From Methylohalomonas lacus (lineage in GTDB: Bacteria > Pseudomonadota > Gammaproteobacteria > Methylohalomonadales > Methylohalomonadaceae): a stretch of DNA of 64,000 bases. Positions within the stretch are counted from its first letter, which is position 1. Every line of letters begins with the position of its first letter. The stretch covers positions 1-64,000 of the forward strand of contig NZ_JANUCT010000015.1 in NCBI RefSeq assembly GCF_024808875.1, given 5' to 3'. The position numbers and the translations under genes were made by a program. Below the pieces are notes generated by a model that searched no databases, had not been told where the DNA came from, and saw only the letters and a list, made by a program, of their open reading frames with translations. This document shows, piece by piece, positions 7,693-15,634 of this stretch.

Positions 7693-8619
7693 ATGCGCCG
7701 CCGATACCTGTTGTGGCTCAGCTTGTCGGCCCTGCTGCTGGGCTGGCTGCTGGTCGAGCAAACCGCGATGGTGCCGGAACCGGACACCGCCACCGAGACA
7801 CCCCCGGAAGCCGCGGCGGACAGCTACGCGGCCTATTACGCGGCGCTGGAACAGGACACCGAACTGGCGCTGTACCGCCAAAACCAGTTTTTGACCCGCG
7901 AACTGTCGGCCCTGCAGCCGGGCAATCCCGACGCGGTTGAACTCTACTTTCTCGGTATCGCCGGTGATGGCAGCCAGGAAGTCTTTCGCCGCGAGGTTGA
8001 AACGATCCGGACACAATTGGACCGTGACTTCGCCACTGCGGATCGGTCACTGTTGCTGGTCAACAGCCGCACGACCACCACCCAGCTGCCGCTGGCCACA
8101 AGCACCAGCATCGAAACCGCACTCAAGGGCCTGGCGGCAATCATGAACCCCGAACAGGATATCCTGTTCCTCTATCTGACCTCACACGGCAGCGAACAGC
8201 ATGAGCTGGTGTTGCACCATGACGGTTTTGCCCTGCCGGATCTGTCAGCCACACGGCTGGCAGGACTGCTACAGTCATTGCCGGTAAAGTGGAAAGTGAT
8301 CATGATCTCCGCGTGTTATTCTGGCGGCTTCATTGCACCGCTCAAGAACGAACACACGATGATCATGACCGCGGCGCGTGCCGACCGCCAGTCATTCGGC
8401 TGCAGCGATACCGCCACCATGACCTATTTCGGCCGCGCCTACTTCCAGGAAGCACTGCCGCTAGCACATTCATTCAGCGACGCTTTCGCGCGTGCCCGGC
8501 AACACATCAGCAACTGGGAAGCCGAATTCGAACAACAGTCATTACCGCAGATCCACGCACCTGACGCGATCCGTGCCCAACTCGATCGCTGGGCCGAAAG
8601 CCAGGGGGTGTTCGAATAA
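7693..8619 (+). CDS. C13-family (legumain-like) peptidase, membrane-anchored
   Basis: A 308-residue protein with an N-terminal signal anchor (YLLWLSLSALLLGWLLV) followed by a C13 caspase-fold domain. The histidine of the dyad is in YLTSHGSEQH and the cysteine in ISACYSGGF, preceded by a hydrophobic strand as in clan CD enzymes. Bacterial members are poorly characterised; in eukaryotes the family includes legumain and the GPI transamidase subunit. It sits 4 nt downstream of mtgA with a GGAG ribosome site inside the mtgA end. A role in processing envelope proteins is inference only. Confidence 0.82.
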   Translation: MRRRYLLWLSLSALLLGWLLVEQTAMVPEPDTATETPPEAAADSYAAYYAALEQDTELALYRQNQFLTRELSALQPGNPDAVELYFLGIAGDGSQEVFRREVETIRTQLDRDFATADRSLLLVNSRTTTTQLPLATSTSIETALKGLAAIMNPEQDILFLYLTSHGSEQHELVLHHDGFALPDLSATRLAGLLQSLPVKWKVIMISACYSGGFIAPLKNEHTMIMTAARADRQSFGCSDTATMTYFGRAYFQEALPLAHSFSDAFARARQHISNWEAEFEQQSLPQIHAPDAIRAQLDRWAESQGVFE

Positions 8620-8814
8620 CTACTCAAGGCACCGGCATGGCGCACACTAGCGCCAAAACAGTGCATCAGTGGCTTACGCTGCACCTGTTCCCGCCTTTTG
8701 ATAGTCATACGAACAGTAAGTTATTTGTTCTGGCCCGATGTTTGCCTTGTCTTTTTATCAACCAGCTGCACCTGATCATGAACGGTGTTTCAGCGACCAC
8801 GTAACAGGACGTGA

Positions 8815-9015
8815 TCCGCTCTGGTCAACGATGTCACGCTGTCGAACACTGTATTGAGCCATGGCTATGTCGATCGGTTACGTCGTGGCATTGGCAAACA
8901 TTTAACCCTTGGCGTAAAGTACGCGCATTATGGCGCTGACCGTCATTCACTCAACCTAAGTCGTGGCATAAGTACCGACGTCGAGCAGTTCCGGCTCTTT
9001 GCCACTGCCCCATGA
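8815..9015 (+). pseudogene. Decayed C-terminus of an outer-membrane porin
   Basis: An open stretch of 66 codons with no good start runs from a TGA to a TGA. Its segments KHLTLGVKYAHYGADRH and TDVEQFRLFATAP look like the last two strands of a beta-barrel porin, resembling the alginate-export family ends (TLGVKYAxYxAD...TDxxKxWL). Related reading continues upstream in another frame (about 8757-8850), suggesting a frameshifted remnant. Porins of this type are sometimes found beside nitrate-assimilation genes. The homology is judged by eye only. Confidence 0.4.
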
Positions 9016-9045
9016 CATTCAGATTATCATCGAGTCCGTCACTTC

Positions 9046-9633
9046 GTGAGTAACAATCAATTAAAAATAATACTCATCGACGAACAACCGGAGCGGTTTG
9101 AAATTCTCGACAATGCGCTGCGCGAGCAGGGTCATGAAATTGTCGCCCGCATTTCCGCGAGCGAGGACATCATCGCCACCGTCGAACGTACCCAGCCCGA
9201 TATCATCATCGTGGATCTGGAATCACCCGGCCGCGATACGCTGGAATCCATGCAGGCCATCAACCGCGATCGGCCACGCCCGATCGTGATGTTCACCAAT
9301 GACGGAGACAGCGCAACGATCGAGCGCGCGGTCAAGTCCGGCGTATCCGCCTACATCGTTGACGGTCTCAGCCCGGAACGCATTCGCCCGATTCTCGATG
9401 TTGCCATGCACCGTTTTCGCGAGTATCAGCAGCTGCGCAACGAGCTGGAACAGACGCGCATGCAGCTGACCGAACGCAAGCTGATCGAAAAGGCCAAGGG
9501 CATACTCATGAAAAAACGCGGTCTTGACGAGGATCAGGCCTATCAGAGCCTGCGCAAGATGGCGATGGATCGAAATCTGAAACTGTCGGAACTGGCGCGC
9601 AGCATCATCGCAGCAGCCGAATTACTGGAATAA
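9046..9633 (+). CDS. nasT: NasT-type ANTAR response regulator
   Basis: A 195-residue protein with a receiver domain (IIIVDLESPGRD holds the phosphoacceptor position) and a C-terminal ANTAR RNA-binding domain (about 130-190: RKLIEKAKGILMKKRGLDEDQAYQSLRKMAMD). NasT binds leader RNA and prevents termination ahead of nitrate-assimilation genes. It is held inactive by NasS in the absence of nitrate, and nasS follows 13 nt downstream. It starts with GTG at 9046. Its likely target is the hairpin leader at 11045-11210. Confidence 0.92.
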   Translation: MSNNQLKIILIDEQPERFEILDNALREQGHEIVARISASEDIIATVERTQPDIIIVDLESPGRDTLESMQAINRDRPRPIVMFTNDGDSATIERAVKSGVSAYIVDGLSPERIRPILDVAMHRFREYQQLRNELEQTRMQLTERKLIEKAKGILMKKRGLDEDQAYQSLRKMAMDRNLKLSELARSIIAAAELLE

Positions 9634-9646
9634 CCCCGGAGATTGC

Positions 9647-10861
9647 ATGCAACCTGAAACGCGTGATCTGACCCTCGGCTTCATTCCGCTCATCGACGCA
9701 GCGCCCCTGGCCGTCGCCCGGGAGCAGGGATTCTTCGAAACGGAAGGTCTGAACGTACGCCTGTCGCGCGAGGCCTCCTGGGCGAACATCCGCGACAAGC
9801 TGTGCGTCGGCAGTCTGCACGGCGCACACATGCTTGCACCCATGTCCCTGGCCATCAGCCTGGGCCTGAACGGCATCCGCACACCGCTGGTCAGCAGTTT
9901 TTCGCTCAGTCTGAACGGCAATGCCATAACCATCTCGAACAGCCTGCGCGAACAGCTGAAGAATCTGAATCCGGAGGCGCTGGCCTCGGCGCATCAGTCG
10001 GTCATCAGCCTGAAACAGATCATCGACAGCCGCCGCCGGGAAGGCCAGGCGCCGCTAACCTTCGCCATGGTCTATCCCTACTCCTGTCATAACTACCTGC
10101 TGCGTTACTGGCTGGCGGCCGGTGGCATCAATCCCGACGAAGACGTCAATCTGGTCGTTATTCCGCCGCCGCAGATGGTCAGCCAGCTGGCGGCCGGCCG
10201 CATTGACGGCCTGTGCGTCGGCGAGCCCTGGAACCAGGTTGCCGCGGCGCGCGGTTACGGCACTATTCTGCTCAAGGGTTACCAGATCTGGCAGAACGCA
10301 CCGGAGAAAGTCCTGGCGCTGCGCGCCGACTGGGCCCAGGAACATCCGCACACCCACCAGGCGCTGCTGCGCGCACTGCTCGCGGCCAGCCGCTGGCTGG
10401 CCGACGACCGGCATCGTGACGAGACGGTCGCGATGCTCAGCCAGCCGCAATACCTGGATCTGCCGCCGGAGCCGATTGCCGCCGGCCTGAAGACCGGTGG
10501 CCACGTGTTTTATCGCTACTGCGCCAACTTCCCGTGGCGTTCGCAGGCCATATGGCTGCTCAGCCAGATGATCCGCTGGGGCCAGATCGGTCAGACTCTT
10601 GACCCCGAAGCACTGGCCGCCAGTGTCTATCGCAGCGACTGGTACCGCGAGGCCTGCGCCGCGGCAGACATCCCCTGTCCGTCTGTCGATCACAAACCGG
10701 AAGGCGTACACGTTTCCGAATGGCAGCTTGAATCGCTGACGCTCGGTCCGGATCGGTTTCTCGACGGCCGCGAATTCGATCCGGCAAAAATGCTCGACTA
10801 CGTGGCGGATGCCGACATTGCCAGCATCCACCCGGCGTTGGAAAACACGCGCCAGCAATAA
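9647..10861 (+). CDS. nasS: NasS nitrate sensor (NrtA/CmpA-like, cytosolic)
   Basis: A 404-residue homologue of the nitrate ABC-transporter binding proteins NrtA/CmpA (LGFIPLIDAAPLAVAREQGFF, GLNGIRTPLVSSFSLSLNGNAI). There is no signal peptide or lipobox, and no permease or ATPase genes accompany it. With its position after nasT, this identifies it as the cytosolic sensor NasS, which releases NasT when nitrate binds. GGAG precedes the ATG by 7 nt. Length matches NasS of Azotobacter and Pseudomonas. Confidence 0.9.
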   Translation: MQPETRDLTLGFIPLIDAAPLAVAREQGFFETEGLNVRLSREASWANIRDKLCVGSLHGAHMLAPMSLAISLGLNGIRTPLVSSFSLSLNGNAITISNSLREQLKNLNPEALASAHQSVISLKQIIDSRRREGQAPLTFAMVYPYSCHNYLLRYWLAAGGINPDEDVNLVVIPPPQMVSQLAAGRIDGLCVGEPWNQVAAARGYGTILLKGYQIWQNAPEKVLALRADWAQEHPHTHQALLRALLAASRWLADDRHRDETVAMLSQPQYLDLPPEPIAAGLKTGGHVFYRYCANFPWRSQAIWLLSQMIRWGQIGQTLDPEALAASVYRSDWYREACAAADIPCPSVDHKPEGVHVSEWQLESLTLGPDRFLDGREFDPAKMLDYVADADIASIHPALENTRQQ

Positions 10862-10869
10862 GCCGGTCC

Positions 10870-10886
10870 TGCACCCATCAGGTGCA
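10870..10886. promoter_or_regulatory. NtrC-type enhancer palindrome
   Basis: TGCACC-N5-GGTGCA is a perfect inverted repeat with the spacing of the enterobacterial NtrC consensus (17 bp). It lies about 145 bp upstream of the sigma-54 promoter, a normal enhancer distance. No T-run follows, so it is not a terminator for nasS. Confidence 0.8.
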
Positions 10887-11013
10887 CGTTAGCGTCTGCG
10901 CAGCCCATTTTTGTGCGTTGCAGCGCGCTGGTCGCTGGCGGTCATTCCTGACCGGGCACAACAACCCCCTGTTATATCAGAGTTTTTCTGGAAACCTCGC
11001 GGTAATCCAATAC

Positions 11014-11029
11014 TGGCACGGGGTTTGCT
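11014..11029 (+). promoter_or_regulatory. Sigma-54 (-24/-12) promoter of the nitrate operon
   Basis: TGGCACGGGGTTTGCT matches the consensus TGGCACG-N4-TTGCW at every defined position. Transcription should start about 12 nt downstream, near 11040, giving a leader of roughly 205 nt before narK. Confidence 0.9.
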
Positions 11030-11044
11030 CCATTCAATACAAAC

Positions 11045-11210
11045 GCCATTCAAGAATGGCACTTGCAGGTTTCGACCATGCGGCGACGCACCGCCGCACC
11101 CGGTAAGCCAGCGATATCAATGTGCGGGTCTAACGGCGGACCCAAAAATAGGCAAAGGCGTCAGCTGCGGGCATTGCTTCTGTTACGAGCAACCCGGTGA
11201 CGCCTTTTTT
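11045..11210 (+). promoter_or_regulatory. Hairpin leader with intrinsic terminator (NasT-responsive attenuator)
   Basis: Three stem-loops lie in order: 11045-11060 (GCCATT/AATGGC), 11079-11098 (TGCGGCG/CGCCGCA around the hexaloop ACGCAC) and 11126-11143 (GGGTC/GACCC). A long terminator hairpin then pairs AAAGGCGTCA (11154-11163) with TGACGCCTTT (11198-11207), with an inner stem, and runs into Ts. ANTAR proteins bind paired hairpins with six-base loops and block such terminators. The loops here do not follow the published A1/G4 pattern exactly, so the precise NasT site is uncertain. Confidence 0.75.
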
Positions 11211-11245
11211 GTTGCTTTATTTTTGACTAGGGAGACGCCAATACC

Positions 11246-12610
11246 ATGGACATTGCCAACAAAGCCACGCGCATCAGACTGTTTGATTTCAAGTCGATCC
11301 AGATGCGCGCCTTCCACATGAGCTGGTTTGCCTTCCACCTGTGTTTCTTCGGCTGGTTCGGTATCGCGCCATTAATGGCCGTGGTCCGCGAGGATCTCGA
11401 TCTCAGCAAGGCACAGATCGGTAACACCATCATTGCCTCGGTTGCCATTACGATCCTCGTGCGACTGATTATCGGACCACTGTGCGATCGTTTCGGCCCG
11501 CGCCGGACCTACAGCTGGCTGCTGGTGCTCGGTTCGATTCCGGTCATGGGCATCGGCCTGGCCAACAGCTATGAAAGCTTCCTGCTGGCGCGCCTCGCCA
11601 TCGGCGCCATCGGTGCCTCGTTCGTGATTACGCAGTACCACACCTCCGTGATGTTCGCCCCCAACGTGGTCGGTACCGCGAATGCGACCACCGCCGGCTG
11701 GGGCAATCTCGGCGGCGGTACCACGCAGATCGTCATGCCGCTCATTTTTGCCGCGGTACTGACGCTGGGTGTATCCGAGGCTGTCGGCTGGCGCCTGGCG
11801 ATGATCGTGCCGGGCATCGTGCTGCTCGTCACCGGCGTCGGCTACTATCTGCTGACCCGCGACACGCCGGACGGCGACTACAGGGAGCTGCGCGAACGCG
11901 GTGAACTGCCCGCCAACAGAAACTTCATGGAATCCTTGCGCGCGTTTATCGAGGCTGCCAGGGACTATCGCGTCTGGGCGCTTTTCGTGGTCTACGCCGC
12001 CTGCTTCGGTATCGAGCTGACCATCAACAACATTGCCGCGATCTACTTCTTCGATCGCTTCGAGCTGGATCTGAAAACGGCCGGACTCATTGCCGGCATG
12101 TTCGGCCTGATGAACCTGTTCGCCCGCACCCTCGGCGGTGTCGGTTCCGACTACTGTGCCCGCCGCAGTGGCCTGAGAGGACGCGTCAACTTCCTGTTCG
12201 TCATCCTCTTGTTGGAAGGCCTGGCGCTGGTGCTGTTTTCGCAGATGGCCGTGCTCGGCCTGGCGATCATGACCATGGTCATCTTCAGCCTGTTCGTGCA
12301 GATGGCCGAGGGCGCAACCTATGGCGTCGTGCCGTTCATGAACCGCAAGGCACTCGGTGCCGTCGCCGGCATCGTCGGTGCCGGTGGCAATGCCGGTGCG
12401 GTGCTGGCCGGCTTCCTGTTCCGTTCGGAGGAAATGAGTTATGAACAGGGGCTGTTCTATCTCGGCATCGCAGTGTTGGTCTGCTCGCTGTTTGCGCTGG
12501 CGGTACGCTTCTCGCCAGAGGTTATCGCCGAGGAAGACCAGGCCCTGAATGACGCCTTGGCCGAACGCGAACTGGAGAGTGCCAATGCCAAACCGGCACT
12601 ACAGTCATAA
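11246..12610 (+). CDS. narK: Nitrate/nitrite transporter, NNP family (NarK-like)
   Basis: A 454-residue major-facilitator permease with about twelve membrane helices. The nitrate signatures of the NNP family are present: GWGNLGGGTTQ in helix 5 and GAVAGIVGAGGNAGAV in the second half. It imports nitrate for the assimilatory enzymes encoded directly downstream. AGGGAGACG is the ribosome site. It is the first gene after the sigma-54 promoter and the attenuator, so uptake is controlled with reduction. Confidence 0.93.
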   Translation: MDIANKATRIRLFDFKSIQMRAFHMSWFAFHLCFFGWFGIAPLMAVVREDLDLSKAQIGNTIIASVAITILVRLIIGPLCDRFGPRRTYSWLLVLGSIPVMGIGLANSYESFLLARLAIGAIGASFVITQYHTSVMFAPNVVGTANATTAGWGNLGGGTTQIVMPLIFAAVLTLGVSEAVGWRLAMIVPGIVLLVTGVGYYLLTRDTPDGDYRELRERGELPANRNFMESLRAFIEAARDYRVWALFVVYAACFGIELTINNIAAIYFFDRFELDLKTAGLIAGMFGLMNLFARTLGGVGSDYCARRSGLRGRVNFLFVILLLEGLALVLFSQMAVLGLAIMTMVIFSLFVQMAEGATYGVVPFMNRKALGAVAGIVGAGGNAGAVLAGFLFRSEEMSYEQGLFYLGIAVLVCSLFALAVRFSPEVIAEEDQALNDALAERELESANAKPALQS

Positions 12611-12637
12611 GACATCAATCAGAACCCGGAGCAGGAT

Positions 12638-15127
12638 ATGATTAAGAAACTCGCCGATCAAAAACAGGACCTTGTCGTCATCGGCAACGGCATGGCCGGC
12701 ATGAGAACGGTCGAGGAATTACTGCAGCTGGCACCGGATCACTACAACATCACGGTGTTCGGTGCCGAGCCCTACGGCAACTACAACCGCATCATGCTGT
12801 CGCCACTGCTGGCCGGCGACAAGGACGTCGACGAGATCATGATCAACACGCCGGAGTGGTATGAACAGAACAACATTACTCTGTACAGCGGTGACCCGGT
12901 GGAGCGCATCGATCGCCAGCGGCGCATGGTGCATTCGAAGTCCGGCCGCGAGATCCCGTACGACCGTCTGTTGATCGCAACCGGTTCGAATCCGTTCATG
13001 CTGCCGATCGACGGCAAGGAGCTGCCCGGGGTCATCACCTTCCGTGACATTCACGACGTCGAGTCCATGCTCGAGGCCAGCAAGGAACACAGCAAGGCAG
13101 TCGTTATCGGCGGCGGGCTGCTGGGCCTCGAGGCCGCGCATGGTCTGCACAAACAGGGCATGGACGTTACCGTAGTCCACTTGCTGGATACGCTCATGGA
13201 ACGCCAGCTCGACGGTGCCGCCGGCCGGCTGCTACAGCAGTCGCTGGAACAGCGCGGCCTGCATTTTCGCATGGAGGCGAAGACCGAAAGAATCCTCGGC
13301 AAAAAGGACAAGTTGCTGGGCAGCAAACGTGTCAGCGGGGTGCGTTTCACGGACGGCAGCGAGGTCAAGGCGGACCTGGTTGTCATGGCCGTCGGCATCA
13401 AGCCGAACATCGAACTGGCGCAAAACAGCGGCCTGTACTGTGAACGCGGCATCCTCGTCAATGACACCATGCAGACCTACGATCCACGCATCTACTCCGT
13501 CGGCGAATGCGTGCAGCACCGCGACAAAACCTACGGCCTGGTCGCCCCATTATGGGAACAGGCGAAAGTCTGCGCCACGCACCTGGCCAACGTCGGCAGT
13601 GGTCGCTATGTCGGCTCGGAAACCTCGACCAAGCTCAAGGTCTCCGGCGTCGACCTGTTCTCGGCCGGTGACATCATCGGCGACGACGACAGCGAGGACC
13701 TGGTGTTTCAGGATCCGCACCGCGGCGTCTACAAGCGCATCATACTAAAAGACAACCGCATCAAGGGCGTGGTCCTCTACGGGGAAACCGGTGACGGCTC
13801 GTGGTATTTCGACCTGATGAAGGCAGAACGCGATGTCAGCGACATCCGTGACCGCCTGGTGTTCGGCCGCGCCTACGCCGAGGACGAGGCGAAGGCCGAT
13901 GCCGGCGTCGAATCGCTGCCGGACGATACCCAGATTTGCGACTGCAACGGCGTCTGCAAGGGTACGATCGTCGAGACCATCCGCAGCCAGGAGCTGACCT
14001 CGCAGGCCGATGTCGAGAAACAGACCAAGGCCGGCACATCCTGCGGCTCGTGCAAGGACAAGGTCGGCGAACTGCTTGCCGCCACCATCGGCGCCGATGC
14101 CATCGCCACGGTCGCGGCCGAGGACAAACCGATGTGCGACTGTACGACCCTGAGCCATGGCAAGGTGCGTGCGGCGATCCGCGAGCAGCACCTGTTGAGC
14201 GCCACCGACGTGCGCGAAGCGCTGGGCTGGGATCGTGCCGACGGCTGCAACAAGTGTCGCCCGGCGCTCAACTACTATTGCATCTCGACCTTCCCGGCCG
14301 AGGCGATCGACGATTCGCAATCGCGCTTCATTAATGAACGCGCCCACGCCAACATCCAGAAGGACGGCACCTACTCGGTTGTACCGCGCATGTGGGGCGG
14401 CCTGACCAGCTCGCAGGAACTGCGCGCCATCGCCGACGTGGTCGACAAGTACGACATCCCGACGGTCAAGGTCACCGGCGGCCAGCGCATCGACCTGCTG
14501 GGTGTGAAAAAGGAAGACCTGCCCGGCGTCTGGCGCGACCTGCGCGAGAAAGGCGGCCTGCAGTCGGGCCACGCCTACGGCAAGGCGCTGCGCACAGTGA
14601 AGACCTGCGTCGGCAAGGAATGGTGCCGATTCGGTCTGCAGGAATCGACCAAGCTCGGCGTCGAACTGGAGCAGATGACCGCCGGTACCTGGACGCCGCA
14701 CAAGTTCAAGATGGCGGTCTCCGGCTGTCCGCGCAACTGCGCCGAGTCATCGATCAAGGACTTCGGCGTCATCTGCCTGGAAACCGGCTATGAACTGCAG
14801 GTCGGCGGCAACGGTGGCGTCAAACTGCGCGGCACCGATGTACTGTGCCGCGTGTCGACGCCCGAAGAGGTCAAGGAATACTGCGGCGGCTTCATGCAGA
14901 TCTACCGCGAAGAGGCGTATTACCTGGAACGTACGGCGCACTGGATCGAGCGCGTCGGTCTCGATTACGTCATCGACCGCGTGGTCAAGGATGATGCCGG
15001 CCGCAAGGCTGCCTACGAGCGGTTCCTGGAATCACAGCAATACATCGAGGTCGACCCGTGGGCCGGGCGCAGCAGCGACTCCGGCGCGGCACCGATCGAG
15101 TACGTGCCATTAAAGGAGGTCAGCTAA
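12638..15127 (+). CDS. nirB: NAD(P)H nitrite reductase, large subunit
   Basis: An 829-residue cytosolic flavoprotein that reduces nitrite to ammonium. An N-terminal FAD/NAD module (VIGNGMAGMRTVEEL; VVIGGGLLGLEAAHGL) is followed by BFD-like [2Fe-2S] cysteines (CDCNGVCKG...CGSCKDKVG, about 434-470) and a second C-rich segment. The sulfite/nitrite reductase half carries the siroheme/[4Fe-4S] ligands TCVGKEWC and SGCPRNC (about 655-700). Length fits NirB (about 830-850). nirD starts one base after the stop. Confidence 0.97.
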   Translation: MIKKLADQKQDLVVIGNGMAGMRTVEELLQLAPDHYNITVFGAEPYGNYNRIMLSPLLAGDKDVDEIMINTPEWYEQNNITLYSGDPVERIDRQRRMVHSKSGREIPYDRLLIATGSNPFMLPIDGKELPGVITFRDIHDVESMLEASKEHSKAVVIGGGLLGLEAAHGLHKQGMDVTVVHLLDTLMERQLDGAAGRLLQQSLEQRGLHFRMEAKTERILGKKDKLLGSKRVSGVRFTDGSEVKADLVVMAVGIKPNIELAQNSGLYCERGILVNDTMQTYDPRIYSVGECVQHRDKTYGLVAPLWEQAKVCATHLANVGSGRYVGSETSTKLKVSGVDLFSAGDIIGDDDSEDLVFQDPHRGVYKRIILKDNRIKGVVLYGETGDGSWYFDLMKAERDVSDIRDRLVFGRAYAEDEAKADAGVESLPDDTQICDCNGVCKGTIVETIRSQELTSQADVEKQTKAGTSCGSCKDKVGELLAATIGADAIATVAAEDKPMCDCTTLSHGKVRAAIREQHLLSATDVREALGWDRADGCNKCRPALNYYCISTFPAEAIDDSQSRFINERAHANIQKDGTYSVVPRMWGGLTSSQELRAIADVVDKYDIPTVKVTGGQRIDLLGVKKEDLPGVWRDLREKGGLQSGHAYGKALRTVKTCVGKEWCRFGLQESTKLGVELEQMTAGTWTPHKFKMAVSGCPRNCAESSIKDFGVICLETGYELQVGGNGGVKLRGTDVLCRVSTPEEVKEYCGGFMQIYREEAYYLERTAHWIERVGLDYVIDRVVKDDAGRKAAYERFLESQQYIEVDPWAGRSSDSGAAPIEYVPLKEVS

Positions 15128-15128
15128 C

Positions 15129-15467
15129 ATGGGTGCTGCACAGAAAATGGTCGAGGACTGGATCGAGGTCGGTCCGCTGGATGCCATACCGCGTCTCGGC
15201 GCACGCACGGTCAAGTCCGGCCAGAACACGATTGCGGTGTTTCGCACCCGCGACGACCAGGTCTTCGCGCTGGACGATCAATGTCCGCATCGCGGCGGTC
15301 CGCTGTCGCAGGGCATTGTCACCGGCTGCCAGGTCATCTGCCCGCTGCATGACTGGTGCATCCGCCTAGAAGACGGCGCGGCGGAGACACCTGACGAAGG
15401 TCAAACCGGCAGCTACCCGGTCAAGGTCGACGCCGGCGTCGTCTACCTGTCGCTGACGCCGGCCTGA
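15129..15467 (+). CDS. nirD: Nitrite reductase small subunit (Rieske-type)
   Basis: A 112-residue partner of NirB with a Rieske-like fold. The [2Fe-2S] ligands are complete (CPHRGGPLS... and CPLHDWC), unlike some NirD proteins that have lost them. The ribosome site AAAGGAGG lies within the end of nirB, so the pair is coupled. Confidence 0.95.
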   Translation: MGAAQKMVEDWIEVGPLDAIPRLGARTVKSGQNTIAVFRTRDDQVFALDDQCPHRGGPLSQGIVTGCQVICPLHDWCIRLEDGAAETPDEGQTGSYPVKVDAGVVYLSLTPA

Positions 15468-15517
15468 GCGCGCCTGCCGTATGTCAAAAACGATCAATAC
15501 GACTTGTTATCCCTCAT

Positions 15518-15550
15518 GCAACAAAAAGAACTTCCCGTTCTTTTTGTTGC
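15518..15550. other. Perfect 14-bp intercistronic hairpin
   Basis: GCAACAAAAAGAAC pairs perfectly with GTTCTTTTTGTTGC around the loop TTCCC. It lies 51 nt after nirD and 85 nt before nasA. It could end part of the transcripts, stabilise the upstream mRNA 3' end or mark a processing site. The T-run is inside the stem and not after it, so it is not a classical terminator for the plus strand. Confidence 0.8.
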
Positions 15551-15634
15551 CGTTCAGCGAAAACGCGGTTTCCGTTTCACTTCGAATCGCGGATCGGGCC
15601 CGGGACAGGCTATGTGCCAAACGGACAAGTCATC

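Noticed and set aside
10870-10886. Palindrome as a terminator for nasS
   Set aside because: No T-run follows, and the sequence fits the NtrC site exactly at enhancer distance from a sigma-54 promoter.
13745-14701. Long minus-strand frame opposite nirB (318 codons)
   Set aside because: High GC third-position bias of nirB leaves the opposite strand open; the translation has no domain and nirB is certain.
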